From Buttiauxella brennerae ATCC 51605 (lineage in GTDB: Bacteria; Pseudomonadota; Gammaproteobacteria; Enterobacterales; Enterobacteriaceae): a DNA stretch of 64,000 nucleotides. The notes below the pieces were generated by a model that was not told the DNA's origin, ran no database searches, and saw only the letters and a list, made by a program, of their open reading frames with translations. Each line of letters starts with the position of its first letter. Position 1 is the stretch's first letter. Both the position numbers and the translations under genes were made by a program. Location of the stretch: positions 79,679-143,678 of the forward strand of contig NZ_LXER01000007.1 in assembly GCF_001654925.1 (NCBI RefSeq). The letters are read 5' to 3'. Positions 10,623-19,410 of this stretch are shown piece by piece.

Positions 10623-11645
10623 ATGAAAAAGATGCTACGTTTCTTTCTGCTGCTGTTAGTGGTATTCGGCGTGGCGGTAGGCGTTGGCTTATACAAAGTC
10701 CGCCAGCTAGCCAACAGCCATCTGACCCTTGCTCAAGAAACCATTTTTACCCTTAAACCGGGCACGGGTCGTCTGGCGCTGGGGAAGCAGCTGTATGATG
10801 AAAAGTTGCTTAACCGCCCACGCGTTTTCCAGTGGCTGCTGAAAGTCGAGCCTGATCTGGCTAAGTTCAAAGCGGGCACCTATCGGTTTACGCCGCAAAT
10901 GACAGTGCGCGAAATGCTCAAACTGTTAGCGAGTGGCAAAGAAGCGCAGTTCCCGATTCGCTTTGTTGAGGGGACGCGCCTGAGCGACTGGTTGAAGCAA
11001 TTGCGCGAAGCGCCATACATTCAGCACACGCTTAAAGATGATAGCTACGCCACGGTTGCCGAAGCCTTAAAATTTGAACACCCGGAATGGGTCGAGGGCT
11101 GGTTCTTCCCTGACACCTGGCTGTACACCGCAAATACGACAGATATCGCACTGCTAAAACGTGCTCATGAGCGGATGGTCAAAGCGGTTCAGGTTGCGTG
11201 GGATGGCAAAAAAGAAGGGCTGCCGTATAAAACTCAAAATGATTTGGTGACGATGGCCTCGATCATTGAGAAAGAAACGGCTGTTGCAGCAGAGCGCGAC
11301 CAGGTTGCTTCGGTGTTCATCAACCGTCTGCGTATCGGCATGCGTTTACAAACTGACCCAACGGTAATTTACGGTATGGGTGAAAGCTATAATGGTAAAC
11401 TGTCACGTAAAGACCTCGAAACGCCTACGCCGTATAATACTTACGTGATTAGCGGCATGCCGCCTGGACCGATTGCGATCCCAGGCAACGCCTCGCTACA
11501 GGCTGCGGCTCACCCGGCGAAAACACCGTATCTCTATTTTGTCGCGGATGGAAAGGGCGGCCACACATTCAATACCAACCTTGCAGGCCATAACCAGGCT
11601 GTGCAGGTGTATATCAAAGCGCTGAAGGATAAGAATGGTCAGTAA
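10623..11645 (+). CDS. mltG: Endolytic transglycosylase MltG
   Basis: MltG cuts nascent peptidoglycan strands in the inner membrane and is thought to release them from the synthase. The N-terminal membrane anchor (about residues 5-24, [20 protein letters not shown]) is followed by a LysM-like region and the YceG domain with the catalytic Glu218 in [10 protein letters not shown]. The start at 10623 gives 340 residues, same as E. coli; a GTG at 10605 inside the pabC end is less likely. The end overlaps tmk by 11 bases. Confidence 0.95.
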   Translation: MKKMLRFFLLLLVVFGVAVGVGLYKVRQLANSHLTLAQETIFTLKPGTGRLALGKQLYDEKLLNRPRVFQWLLKVEPDLAKFKAGTYRFTPQMTVREMLKLLASGKEAQFPIRFVEGTRLSDWLKQLREAPYIQHTLKDDSYATVAEALKFEHPEWVEGWFFPDTWLYTANTTDIALLKRAHERMVKAVQVAWDGKKEGLPYKTQNDLVTMASIIEKETAVAAERDQVASVFINRLRIGMRLQTDPTVIYGMGESYNGKLSRKDLETPTPYNTYVISGMPPGPIAIPGNASLQAAAHPAKTPYLYFVADGKGGHTFNTNLAGHNQAVQVYIKALKDKNGQ

Positions 11646-12273
11646 ATTTATCGTCATTGAAGGGCTCGAAGGAGCAGGGAAAACTAACGCGCATAACGTG
11701 GTCGTTGCGACTTTAAAAGAGCTGGGCGTAACCGATCTGGTGTTCACACGTGAACCCGGCGGCACACCTCTTGCGGAAAGATTGCGCGAGCTGACATTGA
11801 ACAACAAAGGTATCGGTGACGAAATCGTTACTGATAAAGCCGAAGTGCTGATGTTCTACGCAGCACGTGTGCAGCTGGTTGAAACGGTTATCAAACCGGC
11901 GCTGTCGCGTGGCGCATGGGTCATCGGTGACCGTCATGATTTGTCGACTCAGGCTTATCAGGGCGGTGGTCGTTGTATCGATCAAGAATTACTCATGGCG
12001 CTGCGTAATACGGTGCTCGGTGATTTTTACCCGGACCTGACCATTTATCTTGATGTCACGCCAGAAGTGGGCCTGACACGTGCGCGTGCGCGTGGTGAAC
12101 TCGATCGCATCGAGCAGGAGTCTATCGACTTCTTTAACCGTACTCGTGCCCGCTACCTTGAACTTGCCGCAGCCGACAGCCGTATCCGTACGATTGATGC
12201 AACACAATCGCTGGATGAGGTTTCACAAGACGTGCGCAGTGCCGTACTTGAGTGGGCTAAGGGGCTGGCGTAA
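11635..12273 (+). CDS. tmk: Thymidylate kinase
   Basis: Tmk phosphorylates dTMP to dTDP. The P-loop reads [10 protein letters not shown], the DR(H) motif [14 protein letters not shown] and the lid [14 protein letters not shown] are present. It is 212 residues. One oddity: the residue after GKT is Asn where E. coli has Thr (GKTTA). The ATG at 11635 overlaps the end of mltG, and the stop shares a base with the holB ATG, so translation is probably coupled across the three genes. Confidence 0.96.
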   Translation: MVSKFIVIEGLEGAGKTNAHNVVVATLKELGVTDLVFTREPGGTPLAERLRELTLNNKGIGDEIVTDKAEVLMFYAARVQLVETVIKPALSRGAWVIGDRHDLSTQAYQGGGRCIDQELLMALRNTVLGDFYPDLTIYLDVTPEVGLTRARARGELDRIEQESIDFFNRTRARYLELAAADSRIRTIDATQSLDEVSQDVRSAVLEWAKGLA

Positions 12274-13280
12274 TGAAATGGTATCCATGGTTACGCGCGC
12301 CTTTTGAGCAAATCCTCAGCCAGTATCAGGCCGGGCGTGGGCACCATGCATTACTGCTTCATTCATTAGCCGGTATGGGTGATGACGCGTTAATTTACGC
12401 GCTCACCCGCTGGTTGATGTGCCAGAAACCGCAAGGGAGTAAAAGCTGCGGCCAGTGTCGCAGTTGCCAGTTGATGCAGGCCGGTACACACCCGGACAGC
12501 TATGTGGTTGCGCCTGAGAAGGGCAAATCAAGCCTTGGCATTGATGCCATCCGCGAAATTACTGAGAAGCTCTACAGCCATGCTCAGCAGGGTGGGGCAA
12601 AAGTCGTCTGGCTTGAAGATGCCGGGCTGCTTACTGAAGCGGCTGCCAATGCGCTGTTAAAAACGCTTGAAGAGCCGCCAGCGAACACCTGGTTTTTCCT
12701 GGGTAGCCGCGAACCGGCTCGTTTACCCGCCACGCTCAGAAGCCGCTGCTTGTACTGGTATTTGACTCCACCGGACGAAAATTTTGCCCTTGCCTGGCTG
12801 GCACGGGAAATCACCCTTGATAACACACAGCTGCGTGCCGCCTTGCGTTTGAGTTCAGGCGCACCTGCGGGCGCTCTGGCTCTTTTGCAGCCAGAACAGT
12901 GGAAACACCGCCAGCTGTTATGCGACAAACTCAATGAAGCCTGTGCCACAAAAAACATGCTGGCATTGCTGCCTGCGATGAACAGTGATGATGCAGCCGT
13001 TCGTATCCACTGGTTATGCTCTGTGCTGGTTGATGCACTAAAATGTCAGCAAGGTGCGGGCGCGTGGCTAACTAACGATGACCAGCAAACTCTGGTTATG
13101 AGCCTTGCCCACAGCGCGACCCCTGCGATGTTACAAGCCATACTGCATGACTGGTTTAGCTGTCGTGAATTATTGCTCAGCGTGGTGGGTGTAAACCGCG
13201 AATTATTACTGACTGAAAAATTACTCACCTGGGAGCGTTTAATGCAACCTGGTGCACTCCTTCCTGGATTCCATCTTTAA
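12273..13280 (+). CDS. holB: DNA polymerase III subunit delta'
   Basis: HolB is the stator subunit of the clamp loader that opens the beta clamp during replication. It has the zinc-binding cluster SCGQCRSCQLMQAGTHPD (about residues 50-67), the sensor region ANALLKTLEEPPANTWF and SR C as in E. coli, but no functional P-loop, as expected for this subunit. It is 335 residues versus 334. The middle and C-terminus are less conserved than those of its neighbours, typical for this gene. ycfH begins 10 bases downstream. Confidence 0.95.
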   Translation: MKWYPWLRAPFEQILSQYQAGRGHHALLLHSLAGMGDDALIYALTRWLMCQKPQGSKSCGQCRSCQLMQAGTHPDSYVVAPEKGKSSLGIDAIREITEKLYSHAQQGGAKVVWLEDAGLLTEAAANALLKTLEEPPANTWFFLGSREPARLPATLRSRCLYWYLTPPDENFALAWLAREITLDNTQLRAALRLSSGAPAGALALLQPEQWKHRQLLCDKLNEACATKNMLALLPAMNSDDAAVRIHWLCSVLVDALKCQQGAGAWLTNDDQQTLVMSLAHSATPAMLQAILHDWFSCRELLLSVVGVNRELLLTEKLLTWERLMQPGALLPGFHL

Positions 13281-13290
13281 GAGTATCTGT

Positions 13291-14085
13291 ATGTTCCTGG
13301 TTGACTCACATTGCCATCTTGATGGCCTCGATTACCAATCTCTTCATAAAAGTGTTGATGACGTTCTGGAAAAAGCTGCCGCGCGCGATGTGAAGTTCTG
13401 CCTTGCGGTTGCGACGACGCTTGAAGGTTATCGCGATATGCGTCAGTTGGTGGGTGAGCGCCATAACGTTGCTTACTCCTGTGGCGTACACCCGCTAAAT
13501 CAAGCCGAAGACTATGATGTCGAGGAACTTCGCCGTCTGGCTGCTGATCCTGGCGTTGTGGCAATGGGTGAAACGGGTCTGGATTATTTCTATACCCCAG
13601 AAACCAAACCACGCCAGCAGGAATCATTCCGCCATCACATCCAGATTGGTCGCGAGCTGAACAAGCCGGTGATTGTTCATACCCGTGATGCTCGTGCCGA
13701 TACCCTGGCCATTCTGCGCGAAGAGAAAGTGACAGACTGCGGTGGGGTACTACACTGTTTTACGGAAGACAGAGAAACTGCTGAAAAATTGCTCGATATG
13801 GGCTTTTACATCTCTTTCTCCGGCATTGTGACCTTCCGTAATGCTGAACAACTCAGGGATGCGGCGCGTTATGTGCCACTGGATCGCATACTGGTGGAGA
13901 CTGATTCACCGTATCTTGCGCCAGTGCCGCACCGTGGTAAGGAAAACCAACCGGCAATGACGCGCGATGTGGCGGAATATATGGCGGTACTGAAAGGTGT
14001 TTCACTTGAGGAATTGGCCGTTGCGACGACGAAAAACTTCGCCACGTTGTTCCATATTCCTGAATCCCGCTTGCAATCTGCCTGA
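13291..14085 (+). CDS. ycfH: TatD-family metal-dependent hydrolase YcfH
   Basis: This is a TIM-barrel deoxyribonuclease-like hydrolase of the TatD family; the physiological substrate is not settled. Metal ligands are visible in DSHCHLDGLD at the N-terminus, the GETGLDYF motif, HTRDA, LHCFTE and VETDSPYLAP. It is 264 residues against 265 in E. coli; the start at 13291 matches the family. It is last in the pabC-mltG-tmk-holB-ycfH cluster and is followed by the ptsG control region. Confidence 0.95.
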   Translation: MFLVDSHCHLDGLDYQSLHKSVDDVLEKAAARDVKFCLAVATTLEGYRDMRQLVGERHNVAYSCGVHPLNQAEDYDVEELRRLAADPGVVAMGETGLDYFYTPETKPRQQESFRHHIQIGRELNKPVIVHTRDARADTLAILREEKVTDCGGVLHCFTEDRETAEKLLDMGFYISFSGIVTFRNAEQLRDAARYVPLDRILVETDSPYLAPVPHRGKENQPAMTRDVAEYMAVLKGVSLEELAVATTKNFATLFHIPESRLQSA

Positions 14086-14095
14086 TAATTCTAAG

Positions 14096-14117
14096 TTATT
14101 TTAAAGCTCGTAATTAA
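14096..14117 (+). promoter_or_regulatory. Distal Mlc operator of ptsG
   Basis: Half-sites TTATTTTA and GTAATTAA flank a 6-base centre, as in the Mlc consensus. It lies 168 bases upstream of the proximal site, comparable to the spacing of the two Mlc sites known in E. coli ptsG. Confidence 0.55.
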
Positions 14118-14146
14118 TTATCGAAGCGAGTAAAGTTCAACGCCTC

Positions 14147-14171
14147 AAAAAGGGCGGTGCACGCCGTTTTT
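14147..14171 (+). terminator. Terminator-like hairpin after ycfH
   Basis: AAAAA-GGCG pairs with CGCC-TTTTT with one G/G mismatch. It would end the pabC-ycfH transcript about 60 bases after the last stop. Confidence 0.45.
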
Positions 14172-14228
14172 GTAACGTTTAGAAACGCATTTTGTAAACT
14201 TATGAAAGTTTTTCATATGGGTTTTTGA

Positions 14229-14250
14229 GAAACGTGATAGCCGTCAAACA
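14229..14250 (+). promoter_or_regulatory. CRP-like site of ptsG
   Basis: AACGTGATAGCCGTCAAA retains the CRP half-site core GTGA with a weak right half, and the same sequence is present at the CRP site of E. coli ptsG. It lies just upstream of the proximal Mlc site and predicted start of transcription. Confidence 0.6.
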
Positions 14251-14263
14251 AACTTTCGCGGAT

Positions 14264-14285
14264 TTATTTTACTCTGCGTAATAAA
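14264..14285 (+). promoter_or_regulatory. Proximal Mlc operator of ptsG
   Basis: Half-sites TTATTTTAC and GCGTAATAAA match the Mlc (DgsA) operator; E. coli ptsG has the same sequence with one difference, overlapping the transcription start. Repression would be relieved when EIICB-Glc is transporting glucose and titrates Mlc. Confidence 0.8.
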
Positions 14286-14360
14286 TCAAAAGGCACTTAG
14301 ATGCCTGTATATGGACCGGATCTCCCCCCAGTCCGATGCGCATAACGCGTAAAAAAAGCA

Positions 14361-14385
14361 CAAATACTCAGGAGCACTCTCTATT
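14361..14385 (+). promoter_or_regulatory. SgrS pairing region in ptsG leader
   Basis: The leader keeps ATACTCAGGAGCACTCT directly before the ATG, which overlaps the ribosome site and in E. coli pairs with the small RNA SgrS during glucose-phosphate stress. The sgrS gene itself is not in this window; the role is inferred from conservation. Confidence 0.6.
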
Positions 14386-15819
14386 ATGTTTAAGAATGCA
14401 TTTGCTAACCTGCAAAAGGTGGGTAAATCGCTGATGCTGCCAGTATCCGTACTGCCTATCGCAGGTATCCTGCTGGGCGTCGGTTCTGCAAACTTCAGCT
14501 GGCTGCCAGCAGTGGTTTCTCATGTTATGGCGGAAGCGGGCGGTTCAGTATTCGCCAACATGCCGTTGATTTTTGCTATCGGTGTGGCATTAGGCTTCAC
14601 AAATAACGATGGCGTTTCAGCTTTAGCCTCTGTAGTTGCCTACGGCATCATGGTTAAAACCATGGCAGTTGTAGCGCCACTGGTACTGCATATTTCTGCT
14701 GACGAGATTGCAACAAAACACCTGGCTGATACCGGTGTTCTGGGCGGTATTATCTCTGGTGCAATTGCAGCCTACATGTTTAACCGTTTCTACCGCATCA
14801 AGCTGCCAGAATACCTGGGCTTCTTCGCGGGTAAACGTTTCGTGCCGATCATCTCTGGTCTGGCTGCGATCTTCATGGGCGTTGTGTTGTCCTTCATCTG
14901 GCCTCCAATCGGTACGGCTATTCAGACCTTCTCTCAGTGGGCTGCTTACCAGAACCCGGTTGTGGCATTTGGCATCTACGGTTTCGTAGAGCGCTGCCTG
15001 GTACCATTCGGTCTGCACCACATCTGGAACGTTCCATTCCAGATGCAAATTGGTGAATACACCAATGCTGCAGGTCAGGTATTCCACGGCGATATCCCTC
15101 GTTACATGGCAGGTGACCCAACTGCGGGTAAACTGTCTGGTGGCTTCCTGTTTAAAATGTACGGTCTGCCTGCTGCGGCTATCGCAATCTGGCACTCAGC
15201 TAAACCTGAGAACCGTGCAAAAGTCGGCGGTATCATGATCTCCGCTGCGCTGACCTCGTTCCTGACTGGTATTACCGAGCCAATCGAGTTCTCCTTCATG
15301 TTCGTTGCTCCAATCCTGTACATCATCCACGCGGTGTTGGCAGGCCTGGCGTTCCCAATCTGTATCCTTCTGGGTATGCGTGACGGTACTTCCTTCTCTC
15401 ACGGTCTGATTGACTTCATCGTGCTGAGCGGAAACAGCAGCAAACTGTGGTTGTTCCCAATTGTTGGCCTGTGCTACGCGGCGATTTACTACACCGTGTT
15501 CCGTGTGCTGATTAAAGCGCTGGACCTGAAAACTCCAGGTCGTGAAGATGCAACAACCGAAACCAGTACCACTTCCACAAGCGAAATGGCACCGGCTCTG
15601 GTTAGCGCCTTCGGCGGTAAAGAAAACATCACTAACCTGGATGCGTGTATTACCCGTCTGCGTGTTAGCGTGGCCGACATTTCTAAAGTCGACCAGGCTG
15701 GCCTGAAGAAATTGGGTGCGGCAGGTGTAGTAGTAGCTGGTTCAGGTGTTCAGGCAATCTTCGGTACTAAGTCCGATAACCTGAAAACTGAAATGGATGA
15801 GTGGATCCGTAACAGCTAA
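14386..15819 (+). CDS. ptsG: Glucose-specific PTS enzyme IICB
   Basis: PtsG imports and phosphorylates glucose. The IIC membrane domain fills roughly residues 1-390 with about ten hydrophobic helices and the GITEPIEF substrate loop; the IIB domain follows a Thr/Ser-rich linker and carries the phospho-Cys in [11 protein letters not shown] (Cys421 in E. coli). It is 477 residues, same as E. coli. The upstream region has two Mlc-like sites, a CRP-like site and an SgrS target, so regulation is likely as in E. coli. A strong terminator follows. Confidence 0.98.
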   Translation: MFKNAFANLQKVGKSLMLPVSVLPIAGILLGVGSANFSWLPAVVSHVMAEAGGSVFANMPLIFAIGVALGFTNNDGVSALASVVAYGIMVKTMAVVAPLVLHISADEIATKHLADTGVLGGIISGAIAAYMFNRFYRIKLPEYLGFFAGKRFVPIISGLAAIFMGVVLSFIWPPIGTAIQTFSQWAAYQNPVVAFGIYGFVERCLVPFGLHHIWNVPFQMQIGEYTNAAGQVFHGDIPRYMAGDPTAGKLSGGFLFKMYGLPAAAIAIWHSAKPENRAKVGGIMISAALTSFLTGITEPIEFSFMFVAPILYIIHAVLAGLAFPICILLGMRDGTSFSHGLIDFIVLSGNSSKLWLFPIVGLCYAAIYYTVFRVLIKALDLKTPGREDATTETSTTSTSEMAPALVSAFGGKENITNLDACITRLRVSVADISKVDQAGLKKLGAAGVVVAGSGVQAIFGTKSDNLKTEMDEWIRNS

Positions 15820-15840
15820 TTAAGATGTTGGGGAGAACTG

Positions 15841-15866
15841 AGGGAGGCCATTGGCCTCCCTTTTTT
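15841..15866 (+). terminator. ptsG terminator
   Basis: AGGGAGGCCA and TGGCCTCCCT are perfect complements around one T, followed by TTTTT. It lies 21 bases after the ptsG stop. Confidence 0.9.
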
Positions 15867-15876
15867 ATTGCCACCC

Positions 15877-16003
15877 CATAGCCGTCATATTTCAAGTTGC
15901 AGGGGTGTTGGCTGCACTCGCTCACCCCAGTCACTTACTTTAGTAAGCTCCTGGGGATTCGCTCATTTGCCGCCTACCTGCAACTTGAACTATTTAGGCT
16001 ATG
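15877..16003. repeat. ERIC element, 127 bp, intact
   Basis: Terminal inverted repeats CATAGCC…TTCAAGTTGCAGG bound the element on both sides. The centre has CGCTCACCCCAGTCACTTACT followed by AGTAAGCTCCTGGGGATTCG, the classic ERIC core palindrome. Size matches the 126-127 base family. It lies between convergent ptsG and fhuE and is the best preserved copy in the window. Confidence 0.9.
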
Positions 16004-16038
16004 ATTTGAAACCAATTTTGCATGGTGAATAATCTTGC

Positions 16039-16099
16039 GCCATCCGCCATCCGCCATCCGCCATCCGCCATCCGCCATCCGCCATCCGCCATCCGCCAT
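16039..16099. repeat. 7-bp tandem repeat (8.7 copies of GCCATCC)
   Basis: Eight perfect head-to-tail copies of GCCATCC are followed by a partial GCCAT. The array ends 5 bases from the fhuE stop codon at 16105, in its 3' untranslated region. Perfect identity suggests recent expansion by slippage. Confidence 0.95.
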
Positions 16100-16104
16100 T
16101 GAGA

Positions 16105-18294
16105 CTAGAACGCGTAATTAGCGCTAACCGAGTAGTTGCGCGGTGCGCCGTACACGATGGAACGGCTGTCGATATTGGTATCGTAGGTTTTATCGAACAG
16201 GTTATCGATGTTCGCCTGTACCGAGAACGCTTTCGTGACCTGGTAACGGGCAAACAAATCAACCAGTGCGTAACTGCCTTGCTCCGCACGGAAAGTGCCG
16301 CCCGGCACTGGTACATCTGCCCACACATGGTCTTGCCAGTTAACTCCGCCACCTACAACCAGCTCACGCAATGTTGGGATTCGGTAACTGGTGAACAATT
16401 TAACTGAAGTGCGCGGTAGGTTAGGGTTAACCGCATTACCTTCGCTGTCTTCAGCAATATAGCGGGTGGCGCCAAATGTCATCTGCCATTCATCAGTCAA
16501 CGCGCCGTTAATCTCAAATTCCACACCCTTACTTACGGTACCATCAGCTTCACGGTAGGCCGTTTCACCGTTGCTGCCAGGAATGACGTTTCCGGTCGAT
16601 TGCGCGAGGTTATCTTGCTCGATACGGAAGATGGCAAGTGAAGTTGTCAGTCGGCTATTCATCCAGTCTGATTTCACGCCCGCTTCATAGTTGTTACCGG
16701 TGATTGGGGTGAGGTAATTCCCTTGCTCGTCACGCTCGGTCTGCGGCTTAAAGACGGAGGTATAACTTGCATATGTTGACCAGTCATCATTGATATCAAG
16801 CACAACACCGGCATAAGGCGACGTGTTATTTTTCTCAAGCTCCTGAGTTAGCGTATGCAGATTGTATTTGGTGTAACGTGCACCCACGATGACATGCAGA
16901 GGGTCGGCGAGAGTAATACGGGTTGCCATATAAGCAGACTTCTGGCGAACGGTGTCTTCCTGAGCAAGGCTCAATGGCGTCCAGTTCGTTTCCGGGAAGT
17001 TGCCGTCATAGTCATTGTAATTGCCTAGCTGGGTATCGCTGATATTTTCCCACGAGCTGTAATAAGTGTTGTTCTGTTTGGTGTAGCTGGTACCAACCAT
17101 GAGTTCATGCTGGCGGCCGAAGAGTTCATAAGAGCCGTTGGCAAAGGTATCGAGAGCATCCACTTTGCGTTTACCCGTGTTATAACCCGTGCCACCCACA
17201 TAGGGGTAGGATGCGCCGTACGGGCTCACCATCATGCCAGTGTTCTTATCCACCAGGCCATCCAGGTACAGCTGCTTACTCTCGAGGTCCATTTCCGTGT
17301 GCGTGCCGTTCACGGTGAGCTGCCAGTCATTGCCCAGTTTTTGCTTCAGAGTGACGAAAGTACGCTGCGATTCTTTGTCGTTGTATGCCCAGTCAGGTGC
17401 CGTACTGTAGCTGCGGTCCGGATCTGTTTTACTGCCATCGGTGTACCAGCGTGGAATACCGCCCCAGGTCGGGCTATTCACGTTGGTTTCCTGATAGTCA
17501 TAACCCACTGAGAAGCTGGTAGCTTCGGTCAAATCGGCATCCAGCACGCCATAGAAGAACTTTTTCTTCTGGTTGTACCGATCAAGCCAGCTGTCGTTAT
17601 CCTGATAACCCGCCACCATGCGGCCACGAATATTACCGTTGTCGGTCAGCGGCGTAGACATATCAGCAACATAGCGCTGTTTATTCCAGCTGCCATATTC
17701 AGCTGACACGTTGGTCTCAAACTCACGGCTATCGGCATGTTTGCGCACCATATTCACGGCGGCAGAAAGGTTGCCCGAGCCGGTCATTAAGCCATTAGCA
17801 CCCCGAACTACTTCAATCTGTTGATACATCGCGGTATCGGTGAGGGCATCACCCAGGTTCCAGCGCGATTCAAACAGCGTTGGGATGCCATCGACCATAT
17901 AATTGTCTATCAAAAATCCGCGCGAATAGAAGTTACTGCGGTCGGAGTCGGCGACGCTCTCGGATACGCCAATGGTGTTTTTCAGGACGTCGCCCAGCGA
18001 TTCCAGCTTCTGATCCTTCATGCGCTGTTCACTCATGATGCTGACGGACTGTGGAATATCACGTGGTACCAGCAGCATTTTCGTTCCGCTGGTAGTGGTT
18101 TTAACACTGTAATCGCTCTCTTCTGCATCGGGTGTATCAGACACCGAGTTTTCGACAACCAGCGTTTCTTCTGCATTTTGCGTGGCAGAGAAAGCGGTAG
18201 AAGGCATGAGTGCGAAGGCAATACAGGATGCCAGTATAGAAATAGCACTGACAGGTGCGCGCTGCCCATCCCTGGTAGAAATGGTTAAAGACAT
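16105..18294 (-). CDS. fhuE: Ferric coprogen/rhodotorulic acid receptor FhuE
   Basis: FhuE is a TonB-dependent outer-membrane receptor for hydroxamate siderophores. A signal peptide (about residues 1-36, ending TAFSA) precedes the plug domain (RDIPQSVSIMSEQRM… EVVRGANGLMTGSGNLSAAVNMVRK) and the 22-strand barrel, ending in an aromatic residue (NYAF). It is 729 residues, same as E. coli, and in the same position between ptsG and hinT. AAGGG precedes the ATG at 18294. I could not find a convincing Fur box upstream. Its 3' end abuts a tandem repeat and an ERIC element rather than a clear terminator. Confidence 0.95.
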   Translation of the reverse strand: MSLTISTRDGQRAPVSAISILASCIAFALMPSTAFSATQNAEETLVVENSVSDTPDAEESDYSVKTTTSGTKMLLVPRDIPQSVSIMSEQRMKDQKLESLGDVLKNTIGVSESVADSDRSNFYSRGFLIDNYMVDGIPTLFESRWNLGDALTDTAMYQQIEVVRGANGLMTGSGNLSAAVNMVRKHADSREFETNVSAEYGSWNKQRYVADMSTPLTDNGNIRGRMVAGYQDNDSWLDRYNQKKKFFYGVLDADLTEATSFSVGYDYQETNVNSPTWGGIPRWYTDGSKTDPDRSYSTAPDWAYNDKESQRTFVTLKQKLGNDWQLTVNGTHTEMDLESKQLYLDGLVDKNTGMMVSPYGASYPYVGGTGYNTGKRKVDALDTFANGSYELFGRQHELMVGTSYTKQNNTYYSSWENISDTQLGNYNDYDGNFPETNWTPLSLAQEDTVRQKSAYMATRITLADPLHVIVGARYTKYNLHTLTQELEKNNTSPYAGVVLDINDDWSTYASYTSVFKPQTERDEQGNYLTPITGNNYEAGVKSDWMNSRLTTSLAIFRIEQDNLAQSTGNVIPGSNGETAYREADGTVSKGVEFEINGALTDEWQMTFGATRYIAEDSEGNAVNPNLPRTSVKLFTSYRIPTLRELVVGGGVNWQDHVWADVPVPGGTFRAEQGSYALVDLFARYQVTKAFSVQANIDNLFDKTYDTNIDSRSIVYGAPRNYSVSANYAF

Positions 18295-18430
18295 TTTAAA
18301 CCCTTATAAATTGTTGGAAGTTTTGCCTCAGAGCCAAAGGAGTCCGGTTGCTGAGTACATTGGTGGTTTGCAATTTGACTTATGTGATACGAATGAAAAT
18401 GCAAACGAGAAATATACTCATTCGTGATAT

Positions 18431-18453
18431 AGCTGTAAACATATGTTACAGCT
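18431..18453. promoter_or_regulatory. Inverted repeat in fhuE-hinT gap
   Basis: AGCTGTAA and TTACAGCT are perfect 8-base complements separated by ACATATG. The 370-base gap between the divergent fhuE and hinT holds otherwise AT-rich sequence with no ORF. The symmetry suggests an operator, but I do not recognise the regulator. Confidence 0.35.
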
Positions 18454-18664
18454 CATATGAAATATCGTTTTGATCTCGCAGTGAGCCGGGGTTTAAGAAA
18501 GTGCAGGGGTTCGATTGGTGCAGGAGTGATAAAGAAATAATGGGTTAAGGTTGAAAGAGCAGGAGTAACTCGCTCATACTCTTACACTATGTCTTTTCAT
18601 GACTGTATATACAGCGATTAGATACAGCAAAAATAGCCAGCAATTAATGAATAAAGGTAACGTC

Positions 18665-19021
18665 ATGGCCGAAGAAACTATTTTCAGTAAAATTATTCGC
18701 CGCGAAATTCCGGCAGATATTGTTTATCAAGATGAGTTAGTTACTGCATTCCGTGACATATCGCCGCAGGCACCTACCCACATCCTTATTATCCCTAATA
18801 TCCTGATCCCGACGGTCAACCACGTCACTGCCGATCATGAACTGGCGCTGGGGCGCATGATGACTGTCGCAGCAAAAATCGCTGAGCAAGAAGGGATTGC
18901 TGAAGATGGCTATCGTCTGATCATGAATTGCAATCGTCATGGCGGGCAAGAGGTTTACCATATCCACATGCACCTGTTGGGTGGCCGTGTGCTTGGGCCG
19001 ATGTTGGCACATAAAGGATAA
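18665..19021 (+). CDS. hinT: Purine nucleoside phosphoramidase HinT
   Basis: HinT is a HIT-family hydrolase of AMP-lysine and other nucleoside phosphoramidates. The histidine triad HIHMHLLGG sits near the C-terminus (about residues 99-107). The start at 18665 ([16 protein letters not shown]) matches E. coli; upstream in-frame codons back to 18599 are leader. The protein has 118 residues, ending HKG, one residue shorter than E. coli. ycfL starts 4 bases after the stop, so hinT heads a run ycfL-lpoB-thiK-nagZ-ycfP. Confidence 0.96.
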   Translation: MAEETIFSKIIRREIPADIVYQDELVTAFRDISPQAPTHILIIPNILIPTVNHVTADHELALGRMMTVAAKIAEQEGIAEDGYRLIMNCNRHGGQEVYHIHMHLLGGRVLGPMLAHKG

Positions 19022-19025
19022 GTTG

Positions 19026-19400
19026 ATGAAAACTAACTCGCTGCTATTGCTGCTGACCGTCATTTTGATGGTGGGATGTAGCTCCAAACCTTCGATTCCT
19101 GTCAACGACGGGCAAACTCTGGTGATGGAAGCGTCGGTGCTGGCGGCGGGGATCAGTGCTGAAAAACCAGATATTTCAAGTGTTAATGGTGCAACTGTTT
19201 CAAACAGCCAACTGTATAATGAACAGTCAAAACCGGTCACCATCAACTATCGTTTCTATTGGTATGACGCAAAAGGTCTTGAGATTCATCCTCTCGAGCA
19301 ACCTCGCACCATTACGCTGCCTGCAAAATCCAGCGTTACTGTGTCATCAATAGCCAGTTATCCAGACGCACGTAAAGTTCGTCTTTATCTCTCTTTATAA
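19026..19400 (+). CDS. ycfL: YcfL family lipoprotein (DUF1425)
   Basis: This is a predicted lipoprotein of unknown function. The signal peptide ends at the lipobox MVGC with lipidated Cys18, followed by SSKPS. The body has LVMEASVLAAGIS and the conserved YRFYWYDAKGLEIHPLE block. Ser at +2 predicts outer-membrane sorting. It is 124 residues, about the E. coli size. The order hinT-ycfL-lpoB is conserved, placing it next to an activator of peptidoglycan synthesis. Confidence 0.93.
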   Translation: MKTNSLLLLLTVILMVGCSSKPSIPVNDGQTLVMEASVLAAGISAEKPDISSVNGATVSNSQLYNEQSKPVTINYRFYWYDAKGLEIHPLEQPRTITLPAKSSVTVSSIASYPDARKVRLYLSL

Positions 19401-19410
19401 GGGGTGAATT

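Noticed and set aside
12584..12958. 124-residue ORF antisense to holB
   Set aside because: Ser/Ala-rich reverse-frame shadow with no motif.
14623..15195. 190-residue ORF antisense to ptsG
   Set aside because: It lies wholly inside the conserved ptsG frame, has no family pattern and no ribosome site; a shadow of codon bias.
16039..16099. CRISPR-like array
   Set aside because: Units are 7 bases with no spacers; it is a simple tandem repeat.
15999..16352. 117-residue ORF with WRMADGG repeats
   Set aside because: The repeated peptide is just the translated 7-bp tandem array plus an off-frame part of fhuE.
18300..18440. Fur box upstream of fhuE
   Set aside because: Best windows matched only about 9 of 19 consensus positions, no better than expected in AT-rich sequence.
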